Shown: positions 37,711-48,634 of the stretch, one piece after another
How the letters are laid out: every line of letters begins with the position of its first letter
How positions within the stretch are numbered: position 1 is the first letter of the stretch
Source of the DNA: Monosporascus cannonballus
Taxonomy: Eukaryota > Ascomycota > Sordariomycetes > Xylariales
Direction of reading: 5' to 3'
DNA length: 64,000 nucleotides
Assembly: GCA_004154925.1 (NCBI GenBank)
Contig: QJNS01000095.1
Span: 206,752-270,751 of the forward strand
Made by a program: the position numbers and the translations under genes
The notes under the pieces: model-generated
What the model saw: only the letters and a program-made list of their open reading frames with translations
What the model was told of the DNA's origin: nothing
The model's database searches: none

Positions 37711-38475
37711 TCATATATTATTTAATAAATATTAATTTATTATATTATAATTAATTAATTAAAACTCAGTATTGTGAAATATTACAAACAATATTAAATA
37801 TACTTATTTAATAAACAAGTTATATATAAAATCTATAAATTTTATTTGATTTTAATTCTTCATTAACGCAGTTAATATATAATATATTTTAATAAATTTT
37901 ACAATTATAAACTTGACTTTTTATTTAATAATATAACCTAAATAATATATATAATGAATGTTTCAAACTAATTTACTTAAAATTTTAAAACACCTTAATT
38001 TTTCTAAGATTTTATATAAAATTTATAAATAATGAACATTGTTCATAAAATTTAAATAGAATTATTATTTATATATTTATAGTTAAGCCGTTTACTTCAA
38101 CTTTTTATTATTATATCCACCAGTTATTTTCTTGAAATAGTTTATATTATTCTATAGAAAATTTAGAAAGTTAATTCAAGCGGTGAGTGTCCTCCTCTAA
38201 GTGCTATGTATCTATTTCTAGCGAGATAAGCGCGTTTCTGAAGTTTCGATACATAAAAATTCATTCTAAATGCGACTTGTTAGTTGTCTCGATAAAATCA
38301 TAAATCAACGCCAGCAGTGTAGCATTATCAGGCGACATCTGTCTCTAACTACCACATGATGCGGAATGTAGGGCCACTGGCCATGTTGATCCTGCTTCTT
38401 GCTCATTGGCATACAATTTAGAACAGTCTTCACCGTGATCCGGCGGTGGCGACCTTCGAGGCAAAGTAGATGAGG
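37711..38475. other. Right border of AT-rich block A
   Basis: AT-rich up to about 38160, then normal composition. The 38170-38475 part is the 3' flank of the dehydrogenase gene. No other feature was seen. Confidence 0.5.
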
Positions 38476-39601
38476 TCACATCGCCTGGTCCTGTACTTCG
38501 ATGCTCGAATCCCCTGCATCGTCGTCTTCCTCCTTCTCAGGTTCCACGGCCCGAGGCGCTTCTTCTGGCGCAGCTGGGTAGTTCAGGTGTTTCCAATCTT
38601 CGAGTTCTTCAGTTACAGATCTCAGGCGGTCTCTTATACTCTCGATTGCATAGCTACCCAGGACCAATCGTAGCGGCGGGAACGAGCAGTGACCCAACTG
38701 CCACACGAGTTCTGCGCATTTGACCGCACTTGTGGGCTGTCTATCCCCAAGCCATTGCACCATCCTCTTCGCATGCAATGCTGGCGATGTCGCATGTGAA
38801 TAGGCCTCGCTCGCCGGCTTGATAAGAAAGTGCCCCCATGTCGGGAGGGGATTCTTCTGCGAGTCGGGCTCATCCCTCCTCACAAGGCCGGGCTCGACTA
38901 GTGTGGCCTTGACGTTAAATGCATCTATCTCGTAGAGCATCGCCTCAATAAGACCTTCGACCGCATATTTCGTAGCACAGTACGGACCTAGGCCAGGTAC
39001 GCCAAGCGCCCCGCTGGTCGAACTGAAGATTAGATATCGACCCCCGTTCTGCTGACGAAAGCATGGTAAACTGGCCTGGATGATATGCAGCGTGCCCATG
39101 AAGTTGATCTCGAACTGGTTGCGGATCTCGTGCTCGTCTTGGTCCTCACACGCCCCGATGACCCCGTATCCAGAGCAGTTGGCCACGACGTCAATGCGAC
39201 CAAACCGCTCAAGCGTCTTCTCGATGACACGGACCACGCTCTCGCGGGCGCGCACGTCACATAACATACCCAAGCACTTCTCATGTATGTTTGCCATAGA
39301 TGCTGGACTACTTTCAAATGTACGTCCTACAGAAGTGACAATGTCGCCGTGACTCAAGGCACACTTGACAAGTGACCTGCCCATGTGACCTGTGCCACCG
39401 AAGACCTATTTCCATATAGCAATTAACAGAGGCGATTCTCTAATCTGGTGGCTTAGGCGAACTCACGACCCATACGAGTTGCTTTCCGGGTGTGTTAGGC
39501 TCAGGGGGGCCACAACTTGCAGGTAGCAGAAGCCTTGATTTCAGAGAGCTAGCGCTTCCTAGTGTAGCATCTAAAACTTCCGACACAGATCGAGTGTCCA
39601 T
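38476..39601 (-). CDS. Short-chain dehydrogenase/reductase
   Basis: Two exons, 39467-39601 and 38476-39405, with a 61-bp intron (GTGAGT...AATAG), giving 354 residues. The Rossmann dinucleotide loop crosses the junction: VWV + VFGGTGHMG (residues 43-54). A classical SDR core follows: CDV, NCSGYG, N146 in INFMGT, S174 in IFSSTSG, Y187 and K191 in YCATK, and VEPGLV. About 45 extra residues precede the fold and the tail is acidic (EKEEDDDAGD). The nearest subtype by eye is the 'classical' oxidoreductase group with the NADP/NAD and substrate unknown. No biosynthetic partners lie nearby. It sits at the edge of the AT-rich block, yet its frame is intact. Confidence 0.9.
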
Positions 39602-40407
39602 GGTCAGTAGCAATGACTTAACGACCTACAGTCAACAATCGCAAATAGGCCAACTGCCAGTTGGGGAATTGGCAAGAGCGCGACCGACACGAGGAGGGCG
39701 CTTGGCATGGAGCCAAATCCACGTTACGCCTTCACAACACTTTCTGTTGGCTATTACAACTAATAAGAGATTTCTTTGGGTTCAAAAACGCAGGCCCCGC
39801 AGAAACTCCAAAAGAGCCTAAAGTTAACCTACCCTAACATATGTTAAACGCACTCCCCCATATATACTACTTATGCGTTGCTATCAGACGTACGTACGCA
39901 GATTACCCAGCTACATAGGGTATGACAGCTAGGAACGGAAAGGAATATAATGTATTTGGTTAGGACGGGACACCTAAAGAACTGCTAAGAGATCCTTTTA
40001 TAGTATGAATCAGCTGACTTCCCCCCAGTATGTACACAACTACTTGATTAGGTAATTTTTTACAGGTTCGAGTAATTCCCGTGAATCCGCACCCGAATAC
40101 ATGCCGACGAACAGATCGTCACACACATAGCAACTCATCAATAATACGTGAACATATCCACAAGCCTTTGGCTACTCAAGAGCCTTCCTGGTACGCTCCT
40201 GAGAAAAGAAACCCATGCAGAAGTAAAGAGGCGGAGAGCAATGGCAAAGGTCACGAAGTCACTCAAGTATTACTTAGCCCATTCCAGGAGTGACAGGCTA
40301 ACGGTTTGGAATCCTACGCTGCTGTTCCTACTAGGTACGCCCGTTGATTGTTACAAAATATTGGATCCATGCATAATCACATCGAAATTTTCGGGATCCT
40401 ACACCCT
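39602..40407. other. Intergenic region between the dehydrogenase and ADI1
   Basis: About 0.8 kb, moderate GC, containing the dehydrogenase promoter and the ADI1 3' flank. Frames at 39492-39821 and 40081-40411 look like chance. Confidence 0.5.
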
Positions 40408-41132
40408 CTAACTCGCCTTCCAGGTTTCTTTGAGGAACTGGGATACGTATGCCTTGCGGTATTCGTTCGAATCTAAATCGCTGCTGCGGTTCAATGGCGT
40501 CCACTTTGGCTCGTCCTTAAACAGGCGCATGGCTTGGATGTACTATCGCTCATGTAAGTTGCAACTAATAAGAGAAATTCCATGCGTCAACTTACATTCT
40601 TCTCGTCGGTAGTAAATCTGTGGTAGATCCCAGCAGGCAAAATAATGAGGTCATCCTAACCGGCATGAGTTATCCATTCACGCTTCACACATCAGTCCCA
40701 TTTGCGACTGTGGTCGCGACCTACCTTCTCAAGCGCGATTCTCACCCACTCGTCGTTCTTGCTCCGGACATCAAAGTAGCCCTGCCCATCGCGAATATAC
40801 CGGATTTCCTCGTCCTCGTGCAGATGCTCGTGGAAGAATATCTTCACCTTTTCCTCGTAAACATCACCCATCTTTGCGGGAGACACGATGATTTCATCGC
40901 GATTCTTGTATCCTCGCTGTTGAGCCAGCTCGTTGACGCTGTCTAGATCCCCAAACCTGTAATAGAGTACACCCAGCTTCTCCAGTCCTGAGACATCTAG
41001 GTCCCTACCGGAGTCATGCGGGAGGCGTTGGTCACCCTGAGACGGGTGATGAGAACATTGGCCACTGGCAGGCTCTGATGAGCGGTTAGATGGGCGACTT
41101 ACCGCGGCGTTATCGTACCAATAAGCCCTCAT
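40408..41132 (-). CDS. ADI1: Acireductone dioxygenase (methionine salvage)
   Basis: Four exons: 41103-41132, 40725-41036, 40596-40655 and 40408-40542, giving 178 residues, the usual family length. Introns are 66, 69 and 53 bp. It starts [20 protein letters not shown]. The cupin metal site is complete: H81, H83 and E87 in [15 protein letters not shown], and H126 in LPAGIYHRF. With iron the enzyme turns acireductone (1,2-dihydroxy-3-keto-5-methylthiopentene) into formate and the keto-acid precursor of methionine; with nickel the family gives an off-pathway product. It acts in cytosol or nucleus. It lies head-to-tail with the Derlin and SDR genes. Confidence 0.95.
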
Positions 41133-41871
41133 CTTGCCGTCCTAGAGCGCTTGTCGATAAATTTTCTCTCCTGTTACTAGCGCAGCACGTAATATCGAGA
41201 AACACCGAACGCACTTTATCTTCGGGAGGTTTGTATATGGTAAGTTCTATCAAGTGGCCTATGTGGTCCAGAATGATAAGTATTATGATGTCGCGGAGAT
41301 TTCCCTCTGCCCCGCTAACTTAAGCAGAATGCAACAACATGAATTGCGCAAAACCAAGGAACCCACTAAGGTGACGTCAGCAGATATATAGGTATCTGAA
41401 TAGGATGTGTATAAAGTGAGTTACAAAAGTGAATAGTTAGATCGCAAAGTATAAACACTTGTTATAACTATATACATTGCTTTATTATCAACCTGTACGT
41501 TAAATACTCTTCTTAATGATGTTATACTGGTGCACTATCATATTTAAAATAATTTTAATTTACGATTAACCAAGGCAAACTTAAAATCTAAAGGGCGGTT
41601 TAAGGTTCTAGGAAGTAAAATTAATCACAATGCAGGGCAAATTATTACAGCTAGAAAGCAGGTGAATTCATTGCAATAAACGGCGGCAGTGCCTGTGAAA
41701 TCTGAGTAGTGGCGCCAACCATCCAGGCTGCGTAACCATACCAGTTGCTTATAAGAAACCGGACGCCATCCTATGGACTAATCTTTCATAATGCTGCGAC
41801 TGGAGATATAGACCCAAAGCATGTCATGCGTTAGTGTGAGTTTTATTACCAAGAGCCGCTAACCATCGCGA
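41133..41871. other. Intergenic region with a small AT-rich patch
   Basis: Contains the ADI1 promoter and the Derlin 3' flank. Bases 41400-41650 are distinctly AT-rich and may be a short degraded transposon fragment. Confidence 0.45.
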
Positions 41872-42781
41872 TTACCGAACGTCCCTGGCAGGCGCAAGTT
41901 CCGGCCCCCCCGCAACAGCGAACTCGTGGTTGACAGCATTGGCCGTCTCATCCCTTCGCCTTCCCTCGAAGATGCGGCGCCACCACATTGGGGGGTCTAA
42001 AGGTCGAGAACCGTTATGCATAGGAGGATAAACGTCGGTAAAGAAGTACCATATGTGGCCGATAACCACGCCCATGATCTCGTCCTTGGGCACCGTCCCG
42101 TGCATAACAAGACTGAATCCCATCAAGACCCATGGTAGATATGGTGCGGTGAAGACAAGCAGACCGAGGAAGCTGAGTCGAGTGTCTGGGTTACGTCGCG
42201 ACCAAATATAAACCAATGTTGAGGACAGAGGATGGCCGAGGAAGGGCATAGAAACGAGCGGTGAGATGACGATGAGGAAGACCATAGAGTAGAAAAGCAG
42301 CCAGGAAAAGTGCGCGGGCGATCGACCGGATGATTCTTCGAGTAGACGGGCATAGCGCTGGAGGAAATAGACGTGGAAGAGCAAGTCGAGCGAGAAAGGC
42401 CCAAAATAGAGGAAGGTCGTTAACAGACGCCAATACTATAAGAAGAACAATCGTGCATCAGCACCTGGTTACGCAAGCGGGCTAAGCCGCCCGCGCCATT
42501 CATCTGCCGCCCATCCTCTAATGGAACTCTAGGACACCGGTGGCGGTGCAGGCTGTAGACGGTATGGGATTTTGGCTTACCTCTCCCTTCTGGAAGACGG
42601 TCCGAACACTATAGAAGAGCTGAAACGGCGTAACCATCTGGCATTGAACCAAGGCGCTGGTCAAAACGGTAGCGGTAGTCCACCACCTCGTGCATATCGG
42701 CATCTCCCAAAACCAGGCTTCGAGGGGGAAACGGCCACCATCGCCAGCAGCGCCAGCGCCGCCGCCCATCATCTGTTCCAT
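41872..42781 (-). CDS. Derlin-family ER-associated degradation protein
   Basis: Two exons, 42581-42781 and 41872-42435, with a 145-bp intron (GTAAGC...TTATAG), giving 254 residues. The start is MEQMMGGG, the first ATG in frame. Derlin/rhomboid-pseudoprotease features: PLEAWFWEMPICTRWWTTAT, YWRLLTTFLYFGPFSLDLLF (the WR motif), YSRLL-type HVYFLQRYARLLEESS and a GxxxG-poor helix set, followed by YIWSRRNPDTRLSFLGLL and HIWYFFTDVYPPM. Six membrane spans are expected. The protein helps move misfolded proteins from the ER for degradation. It could be the Der1 or the Dfm1 orthologue; the short tail favours Der1. It is divergent from CENP-A. Confidence 0.92.
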
Positions 42782-44138
42782 GGCCTGCCGAGTCTGTATG
42801 TGGCCACCGGAAGAGAGTAGCGGAAGATAAAAGGTAGGAATCGACCGGGTGCCGTCCACGATCAACAAAGGTATTGGATTGGATACCGTGTTGGAGCGGA
42901 AGCAGGAGGGGAGCGATTAAGATGAGTGTGTCATATACAGAGAGTAGAATGTCTTGGGCGGGACAATCAAGGTTAGAGACAAGACAGGTATGTCATTAAC
43001 GGCATATTGTAATGGCATACTACAGTAGGTACACACTACCTAAAGATGGACCCTTGGGCAATCTGGCCTTATCGGAAAGATAAAGGTGCCGCCCCCAAAC
43101 GTTCCGCGCCACCTTTTAAAGTCGTCATTAAGGTATTGTCTTTGCACGTTTGCGGTTCAGAAACGACCACATCGGCCTAGTAGGTACGTACTGTGCCCCA
43201 CAGTATGTATATTGGGACCTACGGACAATAATTCATTGGCAGCTAGGTAGGTAGGGTAGAGTAAGTCCTTTTGCCCATGGGACAAATACTCCGTAGTAAT
43301 GGATGTTGATCTATATAGTCCCGATGCCGGCATAAGCAGGCTATCTATATCCTACAGTAGGTAGGTAGTGCACTAGACATCCTCAGCTACAACAGTCCGT
43401 TCCAGCCATGACGCCATTGATCAACATGCAGGTACATGTTTGTATATGCGTGACTTATATGCGCATAACGGATGAGGGCACTTACCTTGATATGTGCATG
43501 TATGCGCTATGTGAGGAGATGTGCATGTGTACTTACCTAGGGAGTTGTATTACAGCATTGATAATACCTAGACACAGAAATGGAAATATGCTCCTGCAAG
43601 TCCTGGGCATCCACAGAAGCAAGCATGTGGCTAGTGCGAAATCGTAAGTAACTTCAATGCCACGCTACTCGCTTGCGTTAGATTGAACAGGGGTTTTAAT
43701 TGGCATTGCTGGGGGGACGCGCGTGAAGCGCGTCAAGGCTGCGGCAAAGCAAATTAGTGACTTACCAGCCACCTATTTTGAGTAGGGGGTGCTTTTCGTT
43801 CTCATAAGAAACCAAAGCCCCTTCCCCTCGATTCGACGCCGTGATCCGTCTTCGTCTAGTTACATAGATTACCTGGAATGTAATTCTAATTCCAGGATCG
43901 TCTCCTTACTCGAGGCTATTTCCCACCATATTCTCTCATTCCGCCTCTCAATCGGCTTCGGCATCGCCAGCTTTGCCTTCCAATATACCGTTTCCCCTCC
44001 CGCGTTCGCCCGACCTACATAATACTTCAAATAGCTCCTCGATCACGGTCGTCTCTCGCGTTTCTGCCCGAGTCACTTCCAGGGCTACGCTAGACCAAGC
44101 TGTCATCCTAATTTCGCAACCGTTTGCATCTCGATTCA
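42782..44138. promoter_or_regulatory. Divergent upstream region, Derlin / CENP-A
   Basis: 1.36 kb with several GTAGGTAGGTA words (near 43180, 43241-43257 and 43361-43368), a GC-rich hairpin at 43716-43734 and no convincing gene. A frame at 43408-43647 is a low-complexity Cys/Met-rich chance frame. The part close to 44139 is the CENP-A leader. Confidence 0.5.
43716..43734 (+). other. GC-rich perfect hairpin
   Basis: GACGCGC pairs with GCGCGTC around a GTGAA loop, directly after a GGGGGG run. It could be a terminator-like or transposon-footprint structure; its function is unknown. Confidence 0.6.
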
Positions 44139-44685
44139 ATGCGGAGGGGAGCGAGGGGCGCTGGTGGAAGGGGGGGGGGAGGCAGAGTCTCGACAGGAGG
44201 GGGTGGTCGGCGGGCATCAGCAGCCCAGCGTAAGTCCTAAGCTTGACTGAGCCTCTCCGACTTGGATGACTGACCGAATCATAGCTGGCGATCCTGTCCC
44301 CGTCGGCCGGAAGAGACGTTACCGCCCAGGCACTTTGGCTCTGAGGGAGATCAGAAGGTTGCAGAACAATACCGACCTACTGCTTAAGAAGCTGCCCTTC
44401 TCGCGAGTGGTATGCTACTGCGCTTATGTTCCACCCAATTGACTAGCACAATGTTAACATGAGGTCTAGGTGCGCGATATAGCTCTAACTATGCGTCCAA
44501 GAGACGAAGGTTTTCGCTGGCAATCGCAGGCGATCCTGGCACTCCAAGAGGCTGCCGAGGCATTTCTCGTGCACCTGTTTGAAGATACGAATCTCTGCGC
44601 TATCCATGCGAAACGGGTAACCATCATGCAAAAAGATATACAACTTGCGAGGCGGATACGTGGCGTGTGGGGTGGCATTGGTTAA
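44139..44685 (+). CDS. Centromeric histone H3 variant (CENP-A / CenH3)
   Basis: Three exons: 44139-44229, 44285-44409 and 44470-44685, giving 143 residues. Introns are 55 and 60 bp with good branch sites. The N-tail is Arg/Gly-rich ([19 protein letters not shown]) and ends [20 protein letters not shown]. The histone fold begins [12 protein letters not shown] and includes LPFSRVVRDIAL. Loop 1 is two residues longer than in canonical H3 ([16 protein letters not shown]), and the Trp and the VWGG tail are CENP-A hallmarks; canonical H3 has FQSSAI and ends [24 protein letters not shown] is the shared H3 core. It replaces H3 in centromeric nucleosomes and specifies kinetochores. The start is the first ATG after an in-frame stop at 44109. 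Confidence 0.95.
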
Positions 44686-45865
44686 TGAAGTCCGGTCAGA
44701 GAAAAGGGCAAAACATAGGAGTTTGTGTGGTTCATGGCAGCAAGGGTGAGCTGGCGTTTTGGGCGTCTTCATGGTGGTTCTTGGAATGGGGGTTCAAGAT
44801 GTTGTGTTCCTCGATGATACCTTGGCCTTTGTTCCCGATGGGACTTTGATAATTCAACGCACTTCTTCACTACATCCACGTGTAAGATCCGATACTCGCG
44901 GCCTTTCTGTCTCTCGGCTACTGGACCGAGTGATCTAGAGGAAGTGAGGAATAAATGAAACAGAACGAAAACGCTGCACAGTGTAAGGGGGAACTATACG
45001 AGAATGTGGACACGGCCTACGGGTAAGGGGATGTAGCTAGGCAAGTAAATTACATAGGTAAGTACCTAGGGGTAGATGTTGAAAAGTGACATAAATTTGC
45101 AGATGGTACATGGTGCGCAGGTGGGATATGATGCCTCATTGAAAGTTCAAACGTTAAACGCTGCACATGTGTAAGAACCCACGCGCCACCGGATGCCATG
45201 CAGAGGCCCGTAGATAAGGCTCCCGTGTAGTGGACGTTCAGGGGTTCTTAGAGCTCTTAGCTTACCTCAGCTAGCTCAGAGCTCCCTAGCTCGTTTTTCA
45301 AATGTCCTGCTGTATCACGCTAAATATTAACCAATCAAATCCCAAATCCTAATAACGAGCCCGCGAGGCCTGAGATGGAGTTGCGCGAATAGAGGTCCCG
45401 TTCTGCGCATCGCTACTAAAATCGCTAATGCTATCGTGCCTTATTAGAATCAGGCTCTATTTTGGAGGTTGTGGCTGCTCCTGCGGCGCAGCCGTGGCTA
45501 AGTAGCTCTTAATATTACGCTAACCTAATTTGTAAAAACCCACACAAACAACAAAAGCTTCAAAATAAGGCCTAATAATAAGTTGAATTTTTTTAATCGT
45601 AATTAGCATCGTTCTTTATAAAAAATTTTAAATCTTTTTTAAAAATTCACAAATAAAATAGTAATAACAAATGATAATAATAAAATTATATTTGTATATA
45701 GTTTTAAAAAATGTTTTTAATAATATATAAAATTTTTAAATCGAAAATAATTTCGTTAAAATATTAAAGAAAAAAATAAATATTCTTAATTAATATTATT
45801 TCTATTTTAGAACGCTTTTATAATTATGATAATGTAATTATTATGTATAATATTTAACTATAAAT
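44686..45865. other. CENP-A 3' flank and left border of AT-rich block B
   Basis: Normal composition to about 45530, including TACATAGGTAAGTACCTAG near 45054 and an AGCT-rich stretch at 45240-45300. Composition then becomes RIP-like. No gene was recognised. Confidence 0.5.
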
Positions 45866-46053
45866 TGTAAAAGGCTTCACCTAAGCGGTCTGCAATCAGT
45901 TGCCAATAAGAGTTTATTTTCTAGCTAAAGAGAAAAGAAAGAGAAGATGAAAATACAGTTATGTGTGTTCGCATATAAGGCGCTGCGCTAGTGCTGCTTG
46001 GTATCGGCGTTTGTTCGGTGATCCATAATAGGGCTCTATACAGCCCCATCACA
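45866..46053 (-). repeat. Solo LTR of the chromodomain gypsy family (188 bp, nearly unmutated)
   Basis: On the minus strand it begins TGTGATGGGGCTGTATAGAG and ends GAAGCCTTTTACA. It matches both LTRs of the element at 51491-58389. It is flanked by TAAAT on both sides (45861-45865 and 46054-46058), so it is a complete insertion reduced to one LTR. A frame inside it (45921-46112) is not a gene. Confidence 0.92.
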
Positions 46054-48510
46054 TAAATTTGGAAAAGATAATTCGGTATAAGAAAAATATAACGACTCAA
46101 CGATTTAATCAACTATTAAACTTAAGTCGTACGAATTTATATTAACAGTAGTATTATAAAAATTTAAACAATAAATACTATAACATATTACGTTTCGTAA
46201 TACTAAAAATGTTTTAAATAATAAAGTTATATTATAATCTAATATTTTTTAAAATATGGAAGTAATAAGTATATATATTTTTATTTTAGTATAAGATATT
46301 TAAACGGCTTAAAGTTTTAAGTCTTTTAAACTTTTTAAATCTTCTGGCTAGCTTAAAAAGCTTAAGATACTTGGCATTTTACGACCTTTAAGCCAGTTTC
46401 GTAATATCTTAGCTGGGATCGAATTTAGCTTTTTTTATAGTCTTAATCGTTTGTAACAAAGCTAAAACCGTTAGATTATAATAAAAAACCCGTTTAATTA
46501 CATTTTTATTAATGCAGATTATAGTTATTATGTTATAATTATAAAAGCGTTCCGGATTTGACTAATTATAACCTTTTTATAATCGTAATGCGAAAATAAT
46601 TACCTGTACAGCTAAAAAAATTGCTAAACGAATTTTTTATACAAAATATATTAGAAAAACCCGGTATATAATAATGCAATCGGTAATTATATTATTACGG
46701 CTATAAGAACGTTACAATGGCCTATTTTTTAAACTTAAATTTAACCGTATTAAAAATTTTTACGAAATTTCGATAAAAACTCTAATATATATATATTAAT
46801 TTATATTTAATATATATGTAAATATTAAATCTATATTAGTTAAATTAGTTACGTTATAGTTATAAAAACATTTCGAACTTAATTATTTTCAACTTTTTTA
46901 TAATAACAATATAATAATAATAGCTTATCTAGGTAAAAATTTAATTAAACTAGCATTTTTTATTGAATTACGTTTAAATAGCCTGTAATAAAATAATATA
47001 TGCGGTATTTACGTTATCGCAGTTATAAAAAGATTACGGTTAATAATTTTGCGAAATTTTAATTTAACTATATTAAGTTTAATTGTTATTTTAAAAATTC
47101 GAAAAAAGTTTTATACCCGTATTAACTTATATTTAACGTATATATAAAGTATTATAATGCCTCGGTTTAAATTAAATAAAATATAGAAAAAAACTCAGTT
47201 ATTGTATTGAGAAAAATATTTAATAAAAAGTTTTACATAATTTTAACTTAGTTCTCGTTAATTCGTTAGGGGAACATATTATTTAATTCATCGATCTTAA
47301 CGCCTTAGCACAATATATAAAAGTACATCAAAAATAAAAAAGAGCTAGTAAAGATCTACGCTAGTTAAGATAAATGATATCTTTTTTTTCTCACTTATTT
47401 ATTTAAATAAAACTAATTTTTTATGTAAAAACAAACTTTTTAACCGGCTAGCCAAATCTTATAAGATTAAAAATGTAAATATATATTAAATACAAAGAAA
47501 TATATAAATATAAGTTTTATTATTTATAAAAATTAAAATTAAACCAGATATAGCTAGATTTAAATCTAGTAAATGCGTGACTATAACGTCTTTATAATTG
47601 CGACAGCGCAATTACTATTCATATTATTTTATATCGAGCTTTCCTAATATATTATAAAATAATGAAATTTTATATATTAACCTTTTTAGTTATAATAATA
47701 CAAACAATTGAAATATAAAATAATAGTTAGATAGATATATATTTTTTAAAAAACAGATATATTATTAGCAAATATAGATTTAAATTATATAAATTATATA
47801 TATACACCTAGTTTCTAATATCTTTCTATACGTAGAAATCGGTAATTAGTTGCTGGAATTTTATCTGGTGTAATTTTTTTATATTGCCCCTTTTTCTTTA
47901 AATACTAATCTCTAGCAGTTATTGCTAACCGCATATACCGTATTGCAATTAACAAAACGTTGATATAAGGTACGTATATTTCGAAGCCGCTTAATTAATT
48001 TATATTTTTCGTTACTTCGCTTAACAAATAAATATAGCCAGTTATCAAATATTTGGCTTTCGTAATTCTTATTTACGTTTTCACTGTTTTTTAACTAAGT
48101 GGTATTATTACAATTTTCGTAATAAAAGTGTTAAAGAATACAAATTTGTTAATATATTAAATTATGTTAAATACGTTTAAAATTTTCACGATTTTTTATT
48201 AATATTTGGTAAGTTTTATTAATAGTATTTTAATTTGTTTTAATTTAATTACGGTATTATTTCTAATACCGAACTTTTTATAAAAAGTTTAATTTTACTC
48301 TTAATATATGTTTGAAAAATTAATACATACAATTTTTTAAAAGATGTATTAATATTAAATAAGTTCTAATTAAGTATGAAAATATTATTTAAAAAACCTT
48401 TTATTATTTGTATAAATTTATATAAATAAAATAAAATTTAATAAAATAATTAAAGTATTTTTTGAAGGAATTGTCGTAATTCGATTAGCAAATTATATTT
48501 CTTACAAATA
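46054..48510. other. AT-rich DNA without identifiable features
   Basis: About 2.4 kb, RIP-like, slightly GC-richer around 46300-47100. This may be an old element, but no motif was recognised. Confidence 0.4.
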
Positions 48511-48634
48511 TGTCACAGTCCTAAGTGGCACCTTGTAGATATATAGAGCAGAACAAGGCGGTCAGAGCTCAACCTGATAACATTCCACTTTTAGTAGTAT
48601 AATGGCTAAACTTTTGTTCTTTTATACCGTAACA
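48511..48634 (+). repeat. Solo copy of the 124-bp LTR-like repeat with target duplication
   Basis: TGTCACAGTCCTAAGTGGCA ... TACCGTAACA, exactly 124 bp, flanked by AAATA on both sides (48506-48510 and 48635-48639). It confirms the ends of this repeat family seen at 33.2-33.8 kb. Confidence 0.85.

Larger units (their letters stand above)
16929..38160. other. RIP-degraded AT-rich block A
   Basis: About 21 kb with almost no open frame longer than 75 codons on either strand. The base composition is dominated by A and T, and the remaining C and G sit mostly in CG steps, which fits cytosine deamination in CA/CT contexts. The change from normal composition is abrupt at both ends (within about 100 bp at 16.9 kb and around 38.15 kb). 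Identifiable elements inside are listed separately. Confidence 0.85.

Noticed and set aside
40060..40090. GGTTCGAGTAATTCC resembling a tRNA B box
   Set aside because: The spacing in the T arm is wrong and there is no A box or acceptor stem around it.
43408..43647. A Cys/Met-rich 79-codon frame that could pass for a small secreted protein
   Set aside because: The sequence is built from TGTATATGCG-like low-complexity words, with no signal peptide pattern and no intron context.
45921..46112. A 63-codon frame on the minus strand
   Set aside because: It lies almost entirely in the solo LTR and is explained by that repeat.
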